Shown here: positions 19,122 through 28,577 of the stretch, piece after piece
Position numbering within the stretch: the stretch's first letter is position 1
Layout: each line of letters begins with the position of its first letter
Notes under the pieces: model-generated
What the model saw: the letters and a program-made list of their open reading frames with translations, nothing else
Told to the model about the DNA's origin: nothing
Database searches by the model: none
Position numbers and translations under genes: made by a program
Source of the DNA: Semisulcospira habei
Lineage: Eukaryota > Mollusca > Gastropoda > Semisulcospiridae
DNA: 64,000 nucleotides
Direction of reading: 5' to 3'
Assembly (NCBI GenBank): GCA_036245525.1
Contig: BTPG01000004.1
Location: forward strand, 162,097,959 to 162,161,958

Positions 19122-19817
19122 ATGGTAAACTTCTATCCGCAACTACCAACGCTTGATCCGACTGAAACAAATGAGATGACTAAAACAACGCTTGCGCCTG
19201 ATCCACAGGTGACAGCTGTGCCAATTGCTTCAGATAAAACATTACAGGCAGATGCATTCAGATTAAATAATATTACAGAAGCTTTGAAATATTTGGAAGG
19301 AGAAGAAGCGAAATATTCACGGTGCAAAAGACGGTATAAGACCGTTTTCAATTCTGTTCAAAACATTTCTATGGCTATTGGTGCAGTTTCAGCTTCATGT
19401 TCTGTAGGGGGTATTGTTCTGTTCGCCACGGGAATTGGGAGTTTGGCTGGAATAGCAATTGAGGGTGTTAGCGTTGCTACATGCCTAGCATGCTTTGGTT
19501 TGGAGGCCTTGAACAAGAGGTTTCACACGAAATTACAGAAACATGAAGCATTGAGTACGCTTGCTGGTGCAAAGCTGAGCAGTATGAAACTTATTATCAG
19601 TAAGGCATTGAATGATTATTGTATTGATGACGAGGAATTTAAGCGAGTCCAAGATGATTTAAATAATTACAAGAAACAGAAGTCTGAAATACAAAATAAA
19701 ATGCGTAGTCAATCTCCTGTGAATGTTGAAGAACTGAAGGCTAGTTTTTTAGAGATGGGGAAACAGATCGGTGTTCAGGAAACCACAGAAAAACTACACA
19801 ATCTTTTAAACAAATAA
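19122..19817 (+). CDS. Helical protein with central hydrophobic pair, 231 aa (Maverick B)
   Basis: The start at ATG 19122 lies behind an AATAAAAAAAA run. A charged N-terminal helix (residues 45-75) is followed by a Gly/Ala/Ser-rich hydrophobic pair (about 78-130), then a long charged helix with the block SKALNDYCIDDEEF (about 160-178). This helix-hydrophobic-helix plan is common in invertebrate Maverick-like loci as I remember them. The stop is followed by AATAAAAATAAG. A 33-base piece of this gene (from LQADAFRL) reappears in the microsatellite tract at about 20667-20699. Confidence 0.7.
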   Translation: MVNFYPQLPTLDPTETNEMTKTTLAPDPQVTAVPIASDKTLQADAFRLNNITEALKYLEGEEAKYSRCKRRYKTVFNSVQNISMAIGAVSASCSVGGIVLFATGIGSLAGIAIEGVSVATCLACFGLEALNKRFHTKLQKHEALSTLAGAKLSSMKLIISKALNDYCIDDEEFKRVQDDLNNYKKQKSEIQNKMRSQSPVNVEELKASFLEMGKQIGVQETTEKLHNLLNK

Positions 19818-19978
19818 AAATAAGATTTGGTAATCGTTTATTAATGACATACACTTCACAGAAAAATGACATGCCACCTAACTATTTAACCCCATCAGCA
19901 CCACCACCACCACCTGACTATTACTAAAAAAAGTTTTTTCATTGTCCTTGTATCTTGACAAATCTGACCGAGTAAGTT

Positions 19979-20056
19979 GTGACTTAAGTTGTGACTTGAG
20001 TCAAGAACTTACATTTTGTTATGTTTAAGTTCTTATAAGTTCTTGACTTAAGTCAC
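19979..20056. repeat. Imperfect inverted repeat (about 78 bp)
   Basis: GTGACTTAAG at the left end pairs with CTTAAGTCAC at the right end. Internal copies of GACTTGAGTCAAGAACTTA and TAAGTTCTTGACTTAAG pair as well, so several alternative hairpins are possible. Confidence 0.6.
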
Positions 20057-20329
20057 TTAATAACTAATTATAGGTTCTTTAAAGGTTACCTGTAAAGTTA
20101 TTTGTCAGTTATAATTGACTTTGGAAAATTTGTTATCAAGTATCTGCAGGTAACTTAAATAATTTGTTATCAAGTGCATATAGCAATGTTTTTTTTGTTG
20201 TTGTTGTTGTTGTTTGTTTGTGTGTGTGTGTGTGTATATATATGAATATGTGGACATTGACTAAAAAAAAAAATGGTATAAATGGTATTGGAATGTATTT
20301 TTTTCTATCTCTAATAACTAATTAATATG

Positions 20330-20935
20330 CACACGTATAGGCAAACAAAAACACAGGCACACACACAAACAGATAGACATGCACACATATACATACTCAA
20401 AAACATGCACTCACACACACACATACACGCCTACATACGCAAAAACATGCACTCACACAGACGCACATACACATATAAACACATGCACACACGCACGCAT
20501 ACACACTTTCACTCACACACATATACATATACACACACTATGGGTTGTAACCATACAAACCGGAGACGTCCCCGGTTTACTGAAAGTCCCCAGTTGTGGG
20601 TGTTTAACCCGTGTGTGTCCCCCGGTTTACGGGATTTGAATACTCACACACACACACACACACCCACATTACAGGCAGACGCATTCCGATTAATATAATA
20701 CACACATGCACTCACGCACGCACGCACACATGCATACATATATGCATACAGACGCATGCACGCATACACACGCACATGCATACACACACGCACAGACAAA
20801 CAAACACAATGCACGCACACACATAGAGGCAAAGACAAACACGCACTGACATGCACGCACATACGCACGGCACAGTCATACAGACACACACACTGACAAA
20901 GACAGACGATCAAAGGCAGACAGACACATGCACTC
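20330..20935. repeat. CA/GCA-rich microsatellite tract with unique islands
   Basis: Interrupted CA, CACG and CATA repeats. Two islands are not microsatellite: 20537-20640 (unrecognised) and 20667-20699, a copy of part of the preceding gene. Confidence 0.8.
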
Positions 20936-21313
20936 ACTTCACCAGTTGTATGTCACGCTGGACAGCAGGCTGGCAAAAGCAAACAAATCGGTTTCGTTTT
21001 CGTTAAGACGCTACGTCATTGTATACGATGAGATTACACAGCTTGCTAAGACCCTTGTAAACAGAGACATTTAACTCTGTGTTTTGTGATAGCAATGACT
21101 ATGATTGAAAAAATCAATCTTCTGTTAACACAGTCGTTTGCTTTCTGTTCATTTAGCTGGATATCATGATCGCATGAGATAGTTACCGTCCTTTGTAAAC
21201 AGAATCAGAATTCCGAATTGCTCAGACATTTCTTAGCTGGCAAGTGATAGCATGCCACAGATTAAAGCTGATATCATCAGCAGGTTATTTTAATAAATAA
21301 ACTTTTAACAAAA

Positions 21314-21419
21314 GTCCCGTCTGTCATCCATTTCCCAATCGGCCTTTTCAAGAGGGAGTCAAACATGCCCCCTTGAAGAGGCATTGGGAAATGGATTGAC
21401 GTTCCGTCGCCCAGACGGG
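21314..21419. repeat. Imperfect inverted repeat / foldback (about 105 bp)
   Basis: The outer arms CCCGTCTG...CAGACGGG, then TCATCCATTTCCCAAT pairing with ATTGGGAAATGGATTGA, and inner CTTTTCAAGAGGG with CCCCCTTGAAGAG, form a long hairpin with an asymmetric centre. Confidence 0.7.
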
Positions 21420-21699
21420 ACAAGGGAAGGAAGGACAGACAGACACACACACACACACCCCACCCCACCCCTTACCCCCCTTTCCCTTCCCCTTCCCCCC
21501 CTTCCCTTCCCCTTCCCCACCCGTGCGCACAATTTATTTTATTTATTTGCCGGCCTAGTAATTTGTTTACTGTAGGTCCTACAGCTAATTATTTTTGTCC
21601 GGACTTATTTTTGGCCTAATTATTAGGGTTTCGTCACTCCCCAGATGGGGGCCTCAAAGACGAGTTATTTACGAAACGAAAGAATTTGAGGCCCAGAGG

Positions 21700-21790
21700 A
21701 GACTCGATCCCATATCACACACGTAAGAATAAATTGCCCCCAGATTTTCTCTTAGGTGTATGACATGCGAGCGAAATCCACCCGGCCACC
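21700..21790 (-). repeat. Possible tRNA-derived SINE head
   Basis: On the minus strand an A-box-like TGGCCGGGTGG (21779-21789) is followed by a long-variable-arm spacing and a B-box-like GGGATCGAGTC (21701-21711). Downstream a GGGCCTCAAA/TTTGAGGCCC pair (21649-21658, 21685-21694) could form a hairpin. Resemblance only; no target duplication seen. Confidence 0.35.
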
Positions 21791-22329
21791 GCGGTGGCCG
21801 AGAGAGGCAGTTATTTTGGGAACTTATAACTATAATCGATAGTGGTGCAATACCGGAACTAGATCATCGATTTTTACAGGTATGTAGCGTGTTTACCGGG
21901 CTAATAATACAGTGGATTGAGCCGGGCCGGGGCTAAAAACATTATTATTAGTCAAATTAGTGTTGTTTTAGTGGGTTGATGCAGTGTTTTTAATTAGAAA
22001 TGATAGTAATTTTGTATTATTTCTCAGTAATGAGCCACGAAAGCGAAAGCAGGCATAAATTATGATTTCAAAGGGAAGTAATTACTTCATGTTCTTTTGC
22101 CTGTGCTGTGTCTGTGTGTAAAATTGACAAAGTGTATGTGTATAAGACTATTTATTAAGCAGATTTGGTTGCCGCGTTATTTTAATTGAGAAAATAGACC
22201 TAGTCAGTGTGTATATCATTGATTTTTAACTGGTGTAAGAGCGCGCGTGTGTGTGTGCGATCGCCGTTATCGGGAATTTCCACAACGCATGGCACATCGG
22301 GCTTAGGCTAGGTGGCTAGCCGCCGTGAT

Positions 22330-22637
22330 CAATAAACTACGCATTCTTGAATGTACACGTGGCATACATCGTTGATATACTGTTTAGCTCGGGTGCAGTG
22401 GGTGATGCTTATAGAGATTAAACAATCTATTTTCCAAAAGAACCACATTTATTTACGCCGCATTGACAAACTTGCGTTTATTTGAAATCACTGGGGCAAA
22501 TTAAAGATAATGGAAGCGGTCGCGTAGTCAATGGGGGGGGGGGGGGGGGGGGGGACATTGTTAAAATGCCGCAATGTTTGTGTTTAATGCAGCATAAATA
22601 AATTTGGATTCTCAGGAGCCCCCTATATTATCTCTCT
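22330..22637 (-). repeat. Right terminal inverted repeat of Maverick B
   Basis: Reverse complement of 6175-6478. It contains a G-run of 22 at 22533-22554 and ends ATTATCTCTCT at 22637. Near-identity with the left TIR points to a recent insertion or to TIR homogenisation. Confidence 0.9.
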
Positions 22638-22642
22638 AGTGT
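22638..22642. repeat. Right 5-bp target duplication of Maverick B (AGTGT)
   Basis: Second copy of 6170-6174. The interrupted LINE reading frame continues across the two sides of the Maverick. Confidence 0.75.
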
Positions 22643-24256
22643 TCCTTCCTCCCAGCAGCAGAGAAAGAGGTCATGGAGCTTGTTGTGCAGTGCTGTGCCT
22701 CCATGTTTCCAGATCTCTGGCGGTATTCCATCAATGCCTGCTGCTTTGCCACTCTTGAGCTGGTGGATGGCTGTGAGGGTCTCTTCAGCGGTGGGCGGTT
22801 CGTCCAATTCAACCTTTACTGGGAGGTGTGGGATTTGTAGGATGACTGCTTCTTGAACAGTGCGCTCAGCGCTGAAGAGGCTCTGAAAGTATTCCGACCA
22901 GCGGTTCAAGATGGAGGTATTATCTGTGAGGAGTGCCTGGCCATTCGCGCTTCGCAGGGGACTTTGTACCAGGTGCCTGGGGCCATACACTGCTTTCAGT
23001 GCTTCGTAGAAGCCCCTGTAGTCACCATTGTCAGCACAAAGTTGGGTCCTCTGTGCAAGTCTGGTCCACCACTCATTCTGGAGATCTCTGAGCTTGCGCT
23101 GGAGACTGCTGCAGACGAGGCGGAAGGCAGACTTCTTCACAGGGCAGGAAGGCTGGGCTAGGTGGGCCTGATGGGCGGCTCTTTTTTTTGCTAGGTGTTC
23201 CTGGATCTCTACATCGTTTTCGTCAAACCAGTCTTTGTTCTTCTTTCTGGCGAAACCCAAGACTTCTGCAGAGGATTTTGCAATAGCAGTTTTCAGTTGT
23301 TCCCAAAGTGTTTCAGGGGAGAAGTCTACTGGGTCCGCTGTGTCTTTGAGCCTGCGCTGTAAATCTGTCTCAAAGGCAGCTTTCACATCGTCACGCTGAA
23401 GGCTGGCAACATCAAGCTTTTTCTTGGGGGGCCCCCATTTCTTGGGTTTTGGCTTGAAGTGGAGCCTGAGTTTGCAGCGGACAAGGCGGTGGTCAGTGTG
23501 GCACTCTGCGCTGGGCATCACTCTGGTGAGGAGGACGTCACTGCGGTCCCTCTGACGCACTAGGACATAGTCGATAAGGTGCCAGTGTTTGGAGCGAGGA
23601 TGCATCCAGGTGGTCTTTCGACTGTCCTTTTGCTGAAAAGTAGTGTTGGTGATGACCAGTTGCTGCTCCGCACAGAACTCCAACAGTAGGCGGCCATTGT
23701 CATTGCAGTTCCCCACGCCATGCTTGCCGAGGACTCCTTTCCAGGCTTCAGAGTCCTGGCCCACTCTGGCGTTGAAGTCGCCAAGGATGATGACTTTGTC
23801 GTCTGCAGGGGTACTCTGTAGGAGGCTGCGCAGGTCAGTGTAAAACTTGTCCTTTTCAGCAGGCTCTGCCAGGAGGGTTGGGGAGTACACACTGAGAAGG
23901 GTGACGTGCTGCTGGTGTCTCAGTGGGAGGCGCATGGACATGATGCGGTCTGAGTGGCCCGTTGGTAGGTTTTCCAGCTTAGTCGCAATGGATGTCTTGA
24001 CCATGAAACCCACGCCTGAAAGCCGTCTTTCTGATGCAGGCCTGCCTGACCAGTAGAGGGTGTACCCAGCACCAAGTTCTTGGAGGCTGCCTTCGTCCGG
24101 AAGGCGTACTTCGCTGAGCGCGGCGATGTCGATGTTTAACCTCCGCAATTCATGGGCAATGAGGGCGGAGCGACGTTCAGGGCGTCCGCTGTCTGCTTTG
24201 TCGAGCATGGTACGGACGTTCCAGCATGCTACGTTGAGTCTGGTCGTGGTCGTCAT
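22638..24256 (-). pseudogene. LINE endonuclease and start of reverse transcriptase, cut by Maverick B
   Basis: The ATG at 24256 starts an APE-type (EEP) endonuclease: N in VACWNVRTM, E in LSEVR, D/N in ILGDFNAR, DYVLV, and the terminal H in CHTDHRLV. A linker follows, then the first RT block KSGKAAGIDGIPPEIW. About 539 codons are open. The frame then runs into the Maverick terminus and stops inside it (22628-22630). The RT continues across the Maverick at 6174 in the same frame with TLPKDLRDAVVI. The endonuclease fits RTE/BovB-like LINEs (a CFDP2-like fold family). Confidence 0.88.
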
Positions 24257-24929
24257 GAGAGTGGATCCGTTATTCTTTCTTGTTTTTTGACCGCAGGAGA
24301 AGATGCCCGTTGACCGCGGCTAGCCAACTGGGGTTGCGAGGGGACGAGCTTTGGTTAGGCCACCTTTTCTAGGCCCCTCTCCGTGTGGAGCAAGCAGTGC
24401 TGTCCCTAGAGAAGGCTGCTTGGTCGTTCAGGGTGTGCCGAGTGATGTTGTCATCCCCAGGTCAACATCAGGCGACCAATATCCTGAACCGCCTGCATGC
24501 AGGTTTGAGACTGCGGCTTCCAGTGACATCTTTCACCTGCCGTTTCGCCCCTCGCCCGTCGCTACAGGACTTGGAATGGTCAGTGTCATGGTCCGTGGAC
24601 GTTTCCTAAAGCCTGCGCGGTGGAGCTTTTTGGTGGAGTGCAGTGTGCGCAGTACTGGCCCCACCCTTTAAACCCTTGGTTCATCTGCCATGGCCTAGCA
24701 AGCTGGGACGATGGCATCGAGGTCCTCGGGTCGTAGGTTTTATATCAGACTGTCCTTGTCCTAGTCTCTGGCTCAAAAGCCTTCCCCGGAGACACGGGGG
24801 CTTTGATGTCAGGGGTTTCCTCCCTTAGCCTTTCCGCAGCCAAGCGGCCAGGCCTGCAAGGCAGCAGGCGACTCGTGGAGGGCGGGGTCGTCTATGTCCC
24901 GTGCAGATGTGAACATCTGCCCACTGCCC
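22643..24929 (-). mobile_element. RTE-like LINE, 5' half
   Basis: 5' half of the LINE whose 3' half is 4537-6174. Together they give about 3.9 kb. The stretch 24257-24929 is its 5' leader of about 670 bp, without a convincing gene. The element is bounded on the right by the duplicated PolB target at 24930-24943. Confidence 0.85.
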
Positions 24930-24943
24930 ATTATCCATTAGCT
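24930..24943. repeat. Right target-site duplication of the LINE
   Basis: ATTATCCATTAGCT, 13 of 14 identical to 4523-4536. Element A's PolB resumes here. Confidence 0.85.
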
Positions 24944-26029
24944 GTTGAGAAAATGTCTTTAACGGGGAAAAAAGAAGACACCAAACTTGTGCCAAATCTG
25001 AATGACAAATTCAATTACGTTTGTCACTATCGATTGCTGCAGTTTTACATCAGGCATGGGTTAATACTAAAGAAAGTACACAGAGGTATTAATTTTGATC
25101 AAAGTGCTTTCATGAAAGATTACATAATGAAAAACACAACCCTCCGTGCAAGAGATGGTAACACTGCATTTGACAAAGACTTCTTTAAGCTTATGAACAA
25201 TGCCTGTTTTGGAAAGACGATGGAAAATCCTCATCACTGCAAAGATGTGAGACTTGTCACAACTGAATCGGGTGCATTTAAACTTACAGGCAAGCCACAG
25301 TAGACAGGGTATAAAGAGTTTCATCCATCATTGTATGCAGTGACACTCAAAAAAAAGATTGTTAAACTGGACAAGCCAGTATTCATTGGTATGGCAATTC
25401 TTGAGTTATCAAAATTGCTGATGCTTGAATTTTATTATGATTACTTCAAACCAAAGTATCCTGAGTGCCATCTGTTATACACTGACACTGACTCTATGAT
25501 CATAGATGTGCTTACTGAAGACTTTTATGAAGACATGAAAAGAGAGTTGCATATGTATGACACGTCTGACTACCTTAAGGATCACCCGCTGTTTAGCACA
25601 CAGAATAAGAAAGTGCCTGGGAAATTTAAAGACGAACTCAATGGAGTGCCTATTGTTGAGTACGTTGGACTGAGGTCAAAAATGTATTCCATACTGCACC
25701 AAAAAGGCAGTCAGTCAAAAGCAAAAGGTATAAAAAAAGCAGCGATAAAAAATAAAGACATCCGCCATGAACACTACAAGCAAGTATTAGATGGAAAACT
25801 AATGCCTGATTATCCAAACAAGACACTGAGGTCAAATAGACACAATATTGAAATGATCCAAACACATAAGAAGTCACTTGCAGTAGGAGACACAAAACGT
25901 GTGTATCACACTAAGGAAAAGGCTTATGAACCTGGGCATTATGGGCTTAAGTTATCTGAAGAAATAGCTAATGAACTGGTTGATGAACTAATCGATGAAT
26001 TAGTTGATGAAATGATTAAAAATGTGTAA
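24937..26029 (+). pseudogene. DNA polymerase B, C-terminal part (element A)
   Basis: Resumes the polymerase broken at 4536. It contains motif B (MNNACFGKTMEN) and motif C (YTDTDSMI), and the C-terminal LRSKMYS block. An in-frame TAG at 25301-25303 replaces a Tyr codon (GKPQ-stop-TGYKEF). Otherwise it is open to the natural end at 26029. The 3' end overlaps the convergent integrase by 14 bp. Confidence 0.9.
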
Positions 26030-26978
26030 CAGTGTCTAGAGGAATAATGTGTAATTCTTCTCTGACAAACGCCCTTTGTGGGGCAGGCTCATATAGATAA
26101 TAAATTGATGCGTTTGAGCCAGGGACTATTTTTTTTATATTGTGAACAGATGTAGACCATATTGGATCAGTTGCCCTACGTCTGACATCATTCTCGGCCT
26201 CACCAGGTTGATACAAATATCTCACCTGTTTTGTAAACAAGCTTGTGTCAGGGGGTGTTGTTTTTATTTCTGACCCTGATGGCATTGTTTTTAATTTAAT
26301 AGCATCAGCAGGTTTTAAATGACCTTCATTATTCATTGCTTTTATCACAGATGGTAATCTCTTAACCCACTCAGTGTTATGTGCATCATGCATGAGTTCC
26401 TTAGAATACTGATAGCTGAAAAGTCTCTCAGATAATTGCTTGTTAAAGTTTTCAACAATTGCCTGTGATCTATGTACACCTGGTATGCCTCGCCGCACTA
26501 GCACTCCATGCTTTGCAAATAATTGATTAACAGCGCCTTTAAATTCAGATCTGTCATCGACTTGCACAAGCCTAGGATATTTGAAAGGTCCTCGACTATA
26601 TATTTGTGTTAACGCAGTGGCTACCGTACTAGCATTCTTGTCAGTTATGGGTTCAGCTTCCTTGTACCGTGAAGCTATGTCGACAACAGTTAATGCATAC
26701 TTGTATCGTTTCTTTGTTATTGTATCGTGTGGTAGGAACAGAAGATCCATTTGATGAGTGTCATTAGGGGTAGTATTTACAAAATGAGGTCTTGTTATTT
26801 TTCTTGGAGCAGGTAAATATATTTGCCAAATTGCTTGTCTTTTGAACCACTGTTTTATTTGTTCAAGTGTAATATCTCCACCAAAAGCGGCATGTAATTT
26901 TTCTATTGCAGTATTCCCTTTCCAGTAACCAATAGGGGAGTAATATATTTTTGATAGTTCAGCTCCGACAGCGGTCAT
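26016..26978 (-). CDS. Maverick integrase (element A)
   Basis: About 320 aa from the ATG at 26978. The catalytic Asp (QMDLLF), second Asp (QVDD) and Glu (AIVENFN) are all kept. The Gly two residues after the second Asp, present in element B (VDDGSEF), is Arg here (VDDRSEF), which may harm activity. A one-base deletion upstream removes the stop of the preceding gene's frame, so the integrase frame is open far upstream and reads as a fusion with the membrane/coiled-coil ORF. Confidence 0.85.
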   Translation of the reverse strand: MTAVGAELSKIYYSPIGYWKGNTAIEKLHAAFGGDITLEQIKQWFKRQAIWQIYLPAPRKITRPHFVNTTPNDTHQMDLLFLPHDTITKKRYKYALTVVDIASRYKEAEPITDKNASTVATALTQIYSRGPFKYPRLVQVDDRSEFKGAVNQLFAKHGVLVRRGIPGVHRSQAIVENFNKQLSERLFSYQYSKELMHDAHNTEWVKRLPSVIKAMNNEGHLKPADAIKLKTMPSGSEIKTTPPDTSLFTKQVRYLYQPGEAENDVRRRATDPIWSTSVHNIKKIVPGSNASIYYLYEPAPQRAFVREELHIIPLDTVTHF

Positions 26979-27397
26979 TTTTTCTAGCAATAAAACTCCT
27001 GTAAAATAAACAAATGTCATTTCTACGAGAACAAATATTATTTCTCCATTTCTTTGTTCTGGACTTGGTTGATAGTAGTTACTAAGTTTTGGTTGTGGGA
27101 TGGTCATGTCTTCGCCAGTAACAAGAAAATATTCTTTGATCGCATCATCGACGTTTGAAAATGTATGCTGTGCATGACCTTCAATCCTGAGTTTTTCATT
27201 GATGAAATCAAGTTTCTCTATTCTTTGCTTTTCGTAATCTTGTTGCGCTTGTGCCAGTTTTTCTGATGCCTCATTCACAGACGCTTCATTTCTTCTGCTG
27301 ATTCCTCTCTTCCCATTTTTTAAAAAAGATAGTTTGATCCACTGAAAGCCAATGCATTAACAACTGCACCACCAATCATAATAGCTATTGTTGCCAT
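26968..27397 (-). pseudogene. Membrane/coiled-coil protein homologue (element A), broken
   Basis: Homologue of the 144-aa protein at 7744-8178. From the ATG at 27397 a TAA replaces a Ser codon after NYLF, near 27320. A further small indel lies around 27280-27290. A one-base loss near the 3' end shifts the tail into the integrase frame. The coiled coil (EKLAQAQQDYEKQRIEKLDF) is otherwise well conserved. Confidence 0.8.
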
Positions 27398-27406
27398 ATT
27401 TTTTAT

Positions 27407-27637
27407 TTACTTAGAAACATTTTTGGGAATAATTCCCTGCTTGATGAGAAAGTCTTTTGCGGCAATTGACGCTGTGACAACTACAATTAGCTTTGCACTG
27501 TCTTCGAAATCTAGTCTACTCAAGTCTGCCGATTTCATTTTGAGAAGACTTTTCCCCAGCATAGAATAAGCAACTGTTAGCCCGCTTATTACGGCAGAGT
27601 GATAGACAAGGTTCATTATGTTGTTTGTGTCACTCAT
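27407..27637 (-). CDS. Small hydrophobic protein, 76 aa (element A)
   Basis: Close homologue of 7502-7732, intact from the ATG at 27637 (MSDTNNIMNLVYHSAV). Two hydrophobic segments are conserved. Function unknown. Strong conservation in an otherwise decaying element suggests that A is not very old. Confidence 0.7.
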   Translation of the reverse strand: MSDTNNIMNLVYHSAVISGLTVAYSMLGKSLLKMKSADLSRLDFEDSAKLIVVVTASIAAKDFLIKQGIIPKNVSK

Positions 27638-27673
27638 TTTCTTATACCACAAAAATTAAAATAATAAATTTAT

Positions 27674-28132
27674 TTACTGCATGTAAAATGGGTCCACGGC
27701 TTTGGGTGTTGCTGGTAATGTGGCGACTACTTCTTTTATTTTTGGAGTGCTTGATTTTTTGGACACTGTTCGAGTCTGTGGTTTGTATTTTTTGTATAAT
27801 TGGTAACCTACATAACCAAATCCGAGAACAAATCCAGCAACTATATATTTTGTTGTTTCAGGTTTAGACTCAGTTGTTTGTCTCTCACTTTGTTGGGGGT
27901 GTGAGGGTGTTGGTTCTGATGGTAGTGACACCGGTGCTGTTGATGGTGTGTCAGTTACACGAGCCGTTTCTGTTAATGCTTGAAGCTGTAATTTTTTTTG
28001 TCTGTTATATTCAGCTAATTTTTTCCCAGCCTCTATTCGACCTGGACTTTTAACCTTAGTCACCGTTTGAACTTGTGTCAAGACAGGACTCAATTGTGGA
28101 GTCGTCTGGGTCTCGTCCGATTTTTTCTTCAT
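27674..28132 (-). CDS. Single-pass membrane protein, 152 aa (element A)
   Basis: Homologue of 6987-7466 with the basic block SPGRIEAGKKLAEYNRQKK, one membrane segment (YIVAGFVLGFGYVGY) and the identical C-terminal DPFYMQ. The variable linker is Ser/Pro-rich rather than Gly-rich. Its start overlaps the upstream gene by 77 bp in another frame, as in element B. Function unknown. Confidence 0.7.
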   Translation of the reverse strand: MKKKSDETQTTPQLSPVLTQVQTVTKVKSPGRIEAGKKLAEYNRQKKLQLQALTETARVTDTPSTAPVSLPSEPTPSHPQQSERQTTESKPETTKYIVAGFVLGFGYVGYQLYKKYKPQTRTVSKKSSTPKIKEVVATLPATPKAVDPFYMQ

Positions 28133-28577
28133 TAAAATTTATTTTTGAAAAATCTATATTACTACTAGTAACAAGTAAGGTTACAACAGGTGCAAGGTAA
28201 TTTCCAAACTTGTAAAACATGAGGCATGCTAATTTGCCGATTGAACTTGAAACTATGGGGTTGCTTTCTAAATCGTGTGAAAGGCTGTCACTATCAACAG
28301 GTAGGAAGTGACTCACAGCTTTTGTGTATAGGTAGACAAGAGATCGACTCAAATCACGTGTCATTAGTGAACTAATGTGATTTTCATATTTTGAATGTAT
28401 TTTGATTAGCTCGTCAGCGGTGAGAGATTCTATGTCTTCTGTCATGTATTGTTTACCAAGAAAAGCTTTTGATTTTCCAGAAACAACAACAGAGAGAAGG
28501 CGTTGTTTTTTAGAGTCTAAATCTTTGTTCTCTACAGCACAGATATCGTTTAAAAGTAGCAATTCATCTTGATTCAT
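28056..28577 (-). CDS. Unknown protein, 173 aa (element A)
   Basis: Homologue of 6518-7057. The start is taken at ATG 28577 (MNQDELLLLNDI), directly behind TTATAAA-like sequence. Upstream in-frame residues come from a non-ATG extension. The hydrophobic stretch GKLACLMFYKFGNYLAPVVTLLV is conserved. Intact. Outermost gene of element A on this side. Confidence 0.7.
   Translation of the reverse strand: MNQDELLLLNDICAVENKDLDSKKQRLLSVVVSGKSKAFLGKQYMTEDIESLTADELIKIHSKYENHISSLMTRDLSRSLVYLYTKAVSHFLPVDSDSLSHDLESNPIVSSSIGKLACLMFYKFGNYLAPVVTLLVTSSNIDFSKINFNEEKIGRDPDDSTIESCLDTSSNGD

Larger units (their letters stand above)
19818..22329. other. Noncoding right arm of Maverick B
   Basis: About 2.5 kb without a credible gene. 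It holds inverted repeats (19979-20056, 21314-21419), a TG tract (20214-20237), CA-rich tracts (20330-20540, 20640-20935), a C-rich tract (21450-21520) and a possible tRNA-derived SINE head (21700-21790). The ORFs here are products of CA/GT repeats. Confidence 0.8.
6175..22637. mobile_element. Complete Maverick/Polinton element B (16,463 bp)
   Basis: Bounded by near-identical inverted repeats starting AGAGAGATAATA and flanked by AGTGT. It carries, left to right: four small + genes and integrase; then on minus PolB, a small gene, ATPase and capsid-like protein; then a + gene, a convergent minus gene and three + genes; then about 2.5 kb of noncoding, microsatellite-rich DNA. PolB, integrase, A32-type ATPase and TIRs together define a Maverick/Polinton. 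Only PolB has a visible lesion. The element sits inside a LINE, which sits inside another Maverick of the same family. Confidence 0.93.

Noticed and set aside
20327..20937. Several His/Thr- or Cys/Val-rich ORFs on both strands
   Set aside because: They are translations of CA/GT microsatellites and have no coding features.
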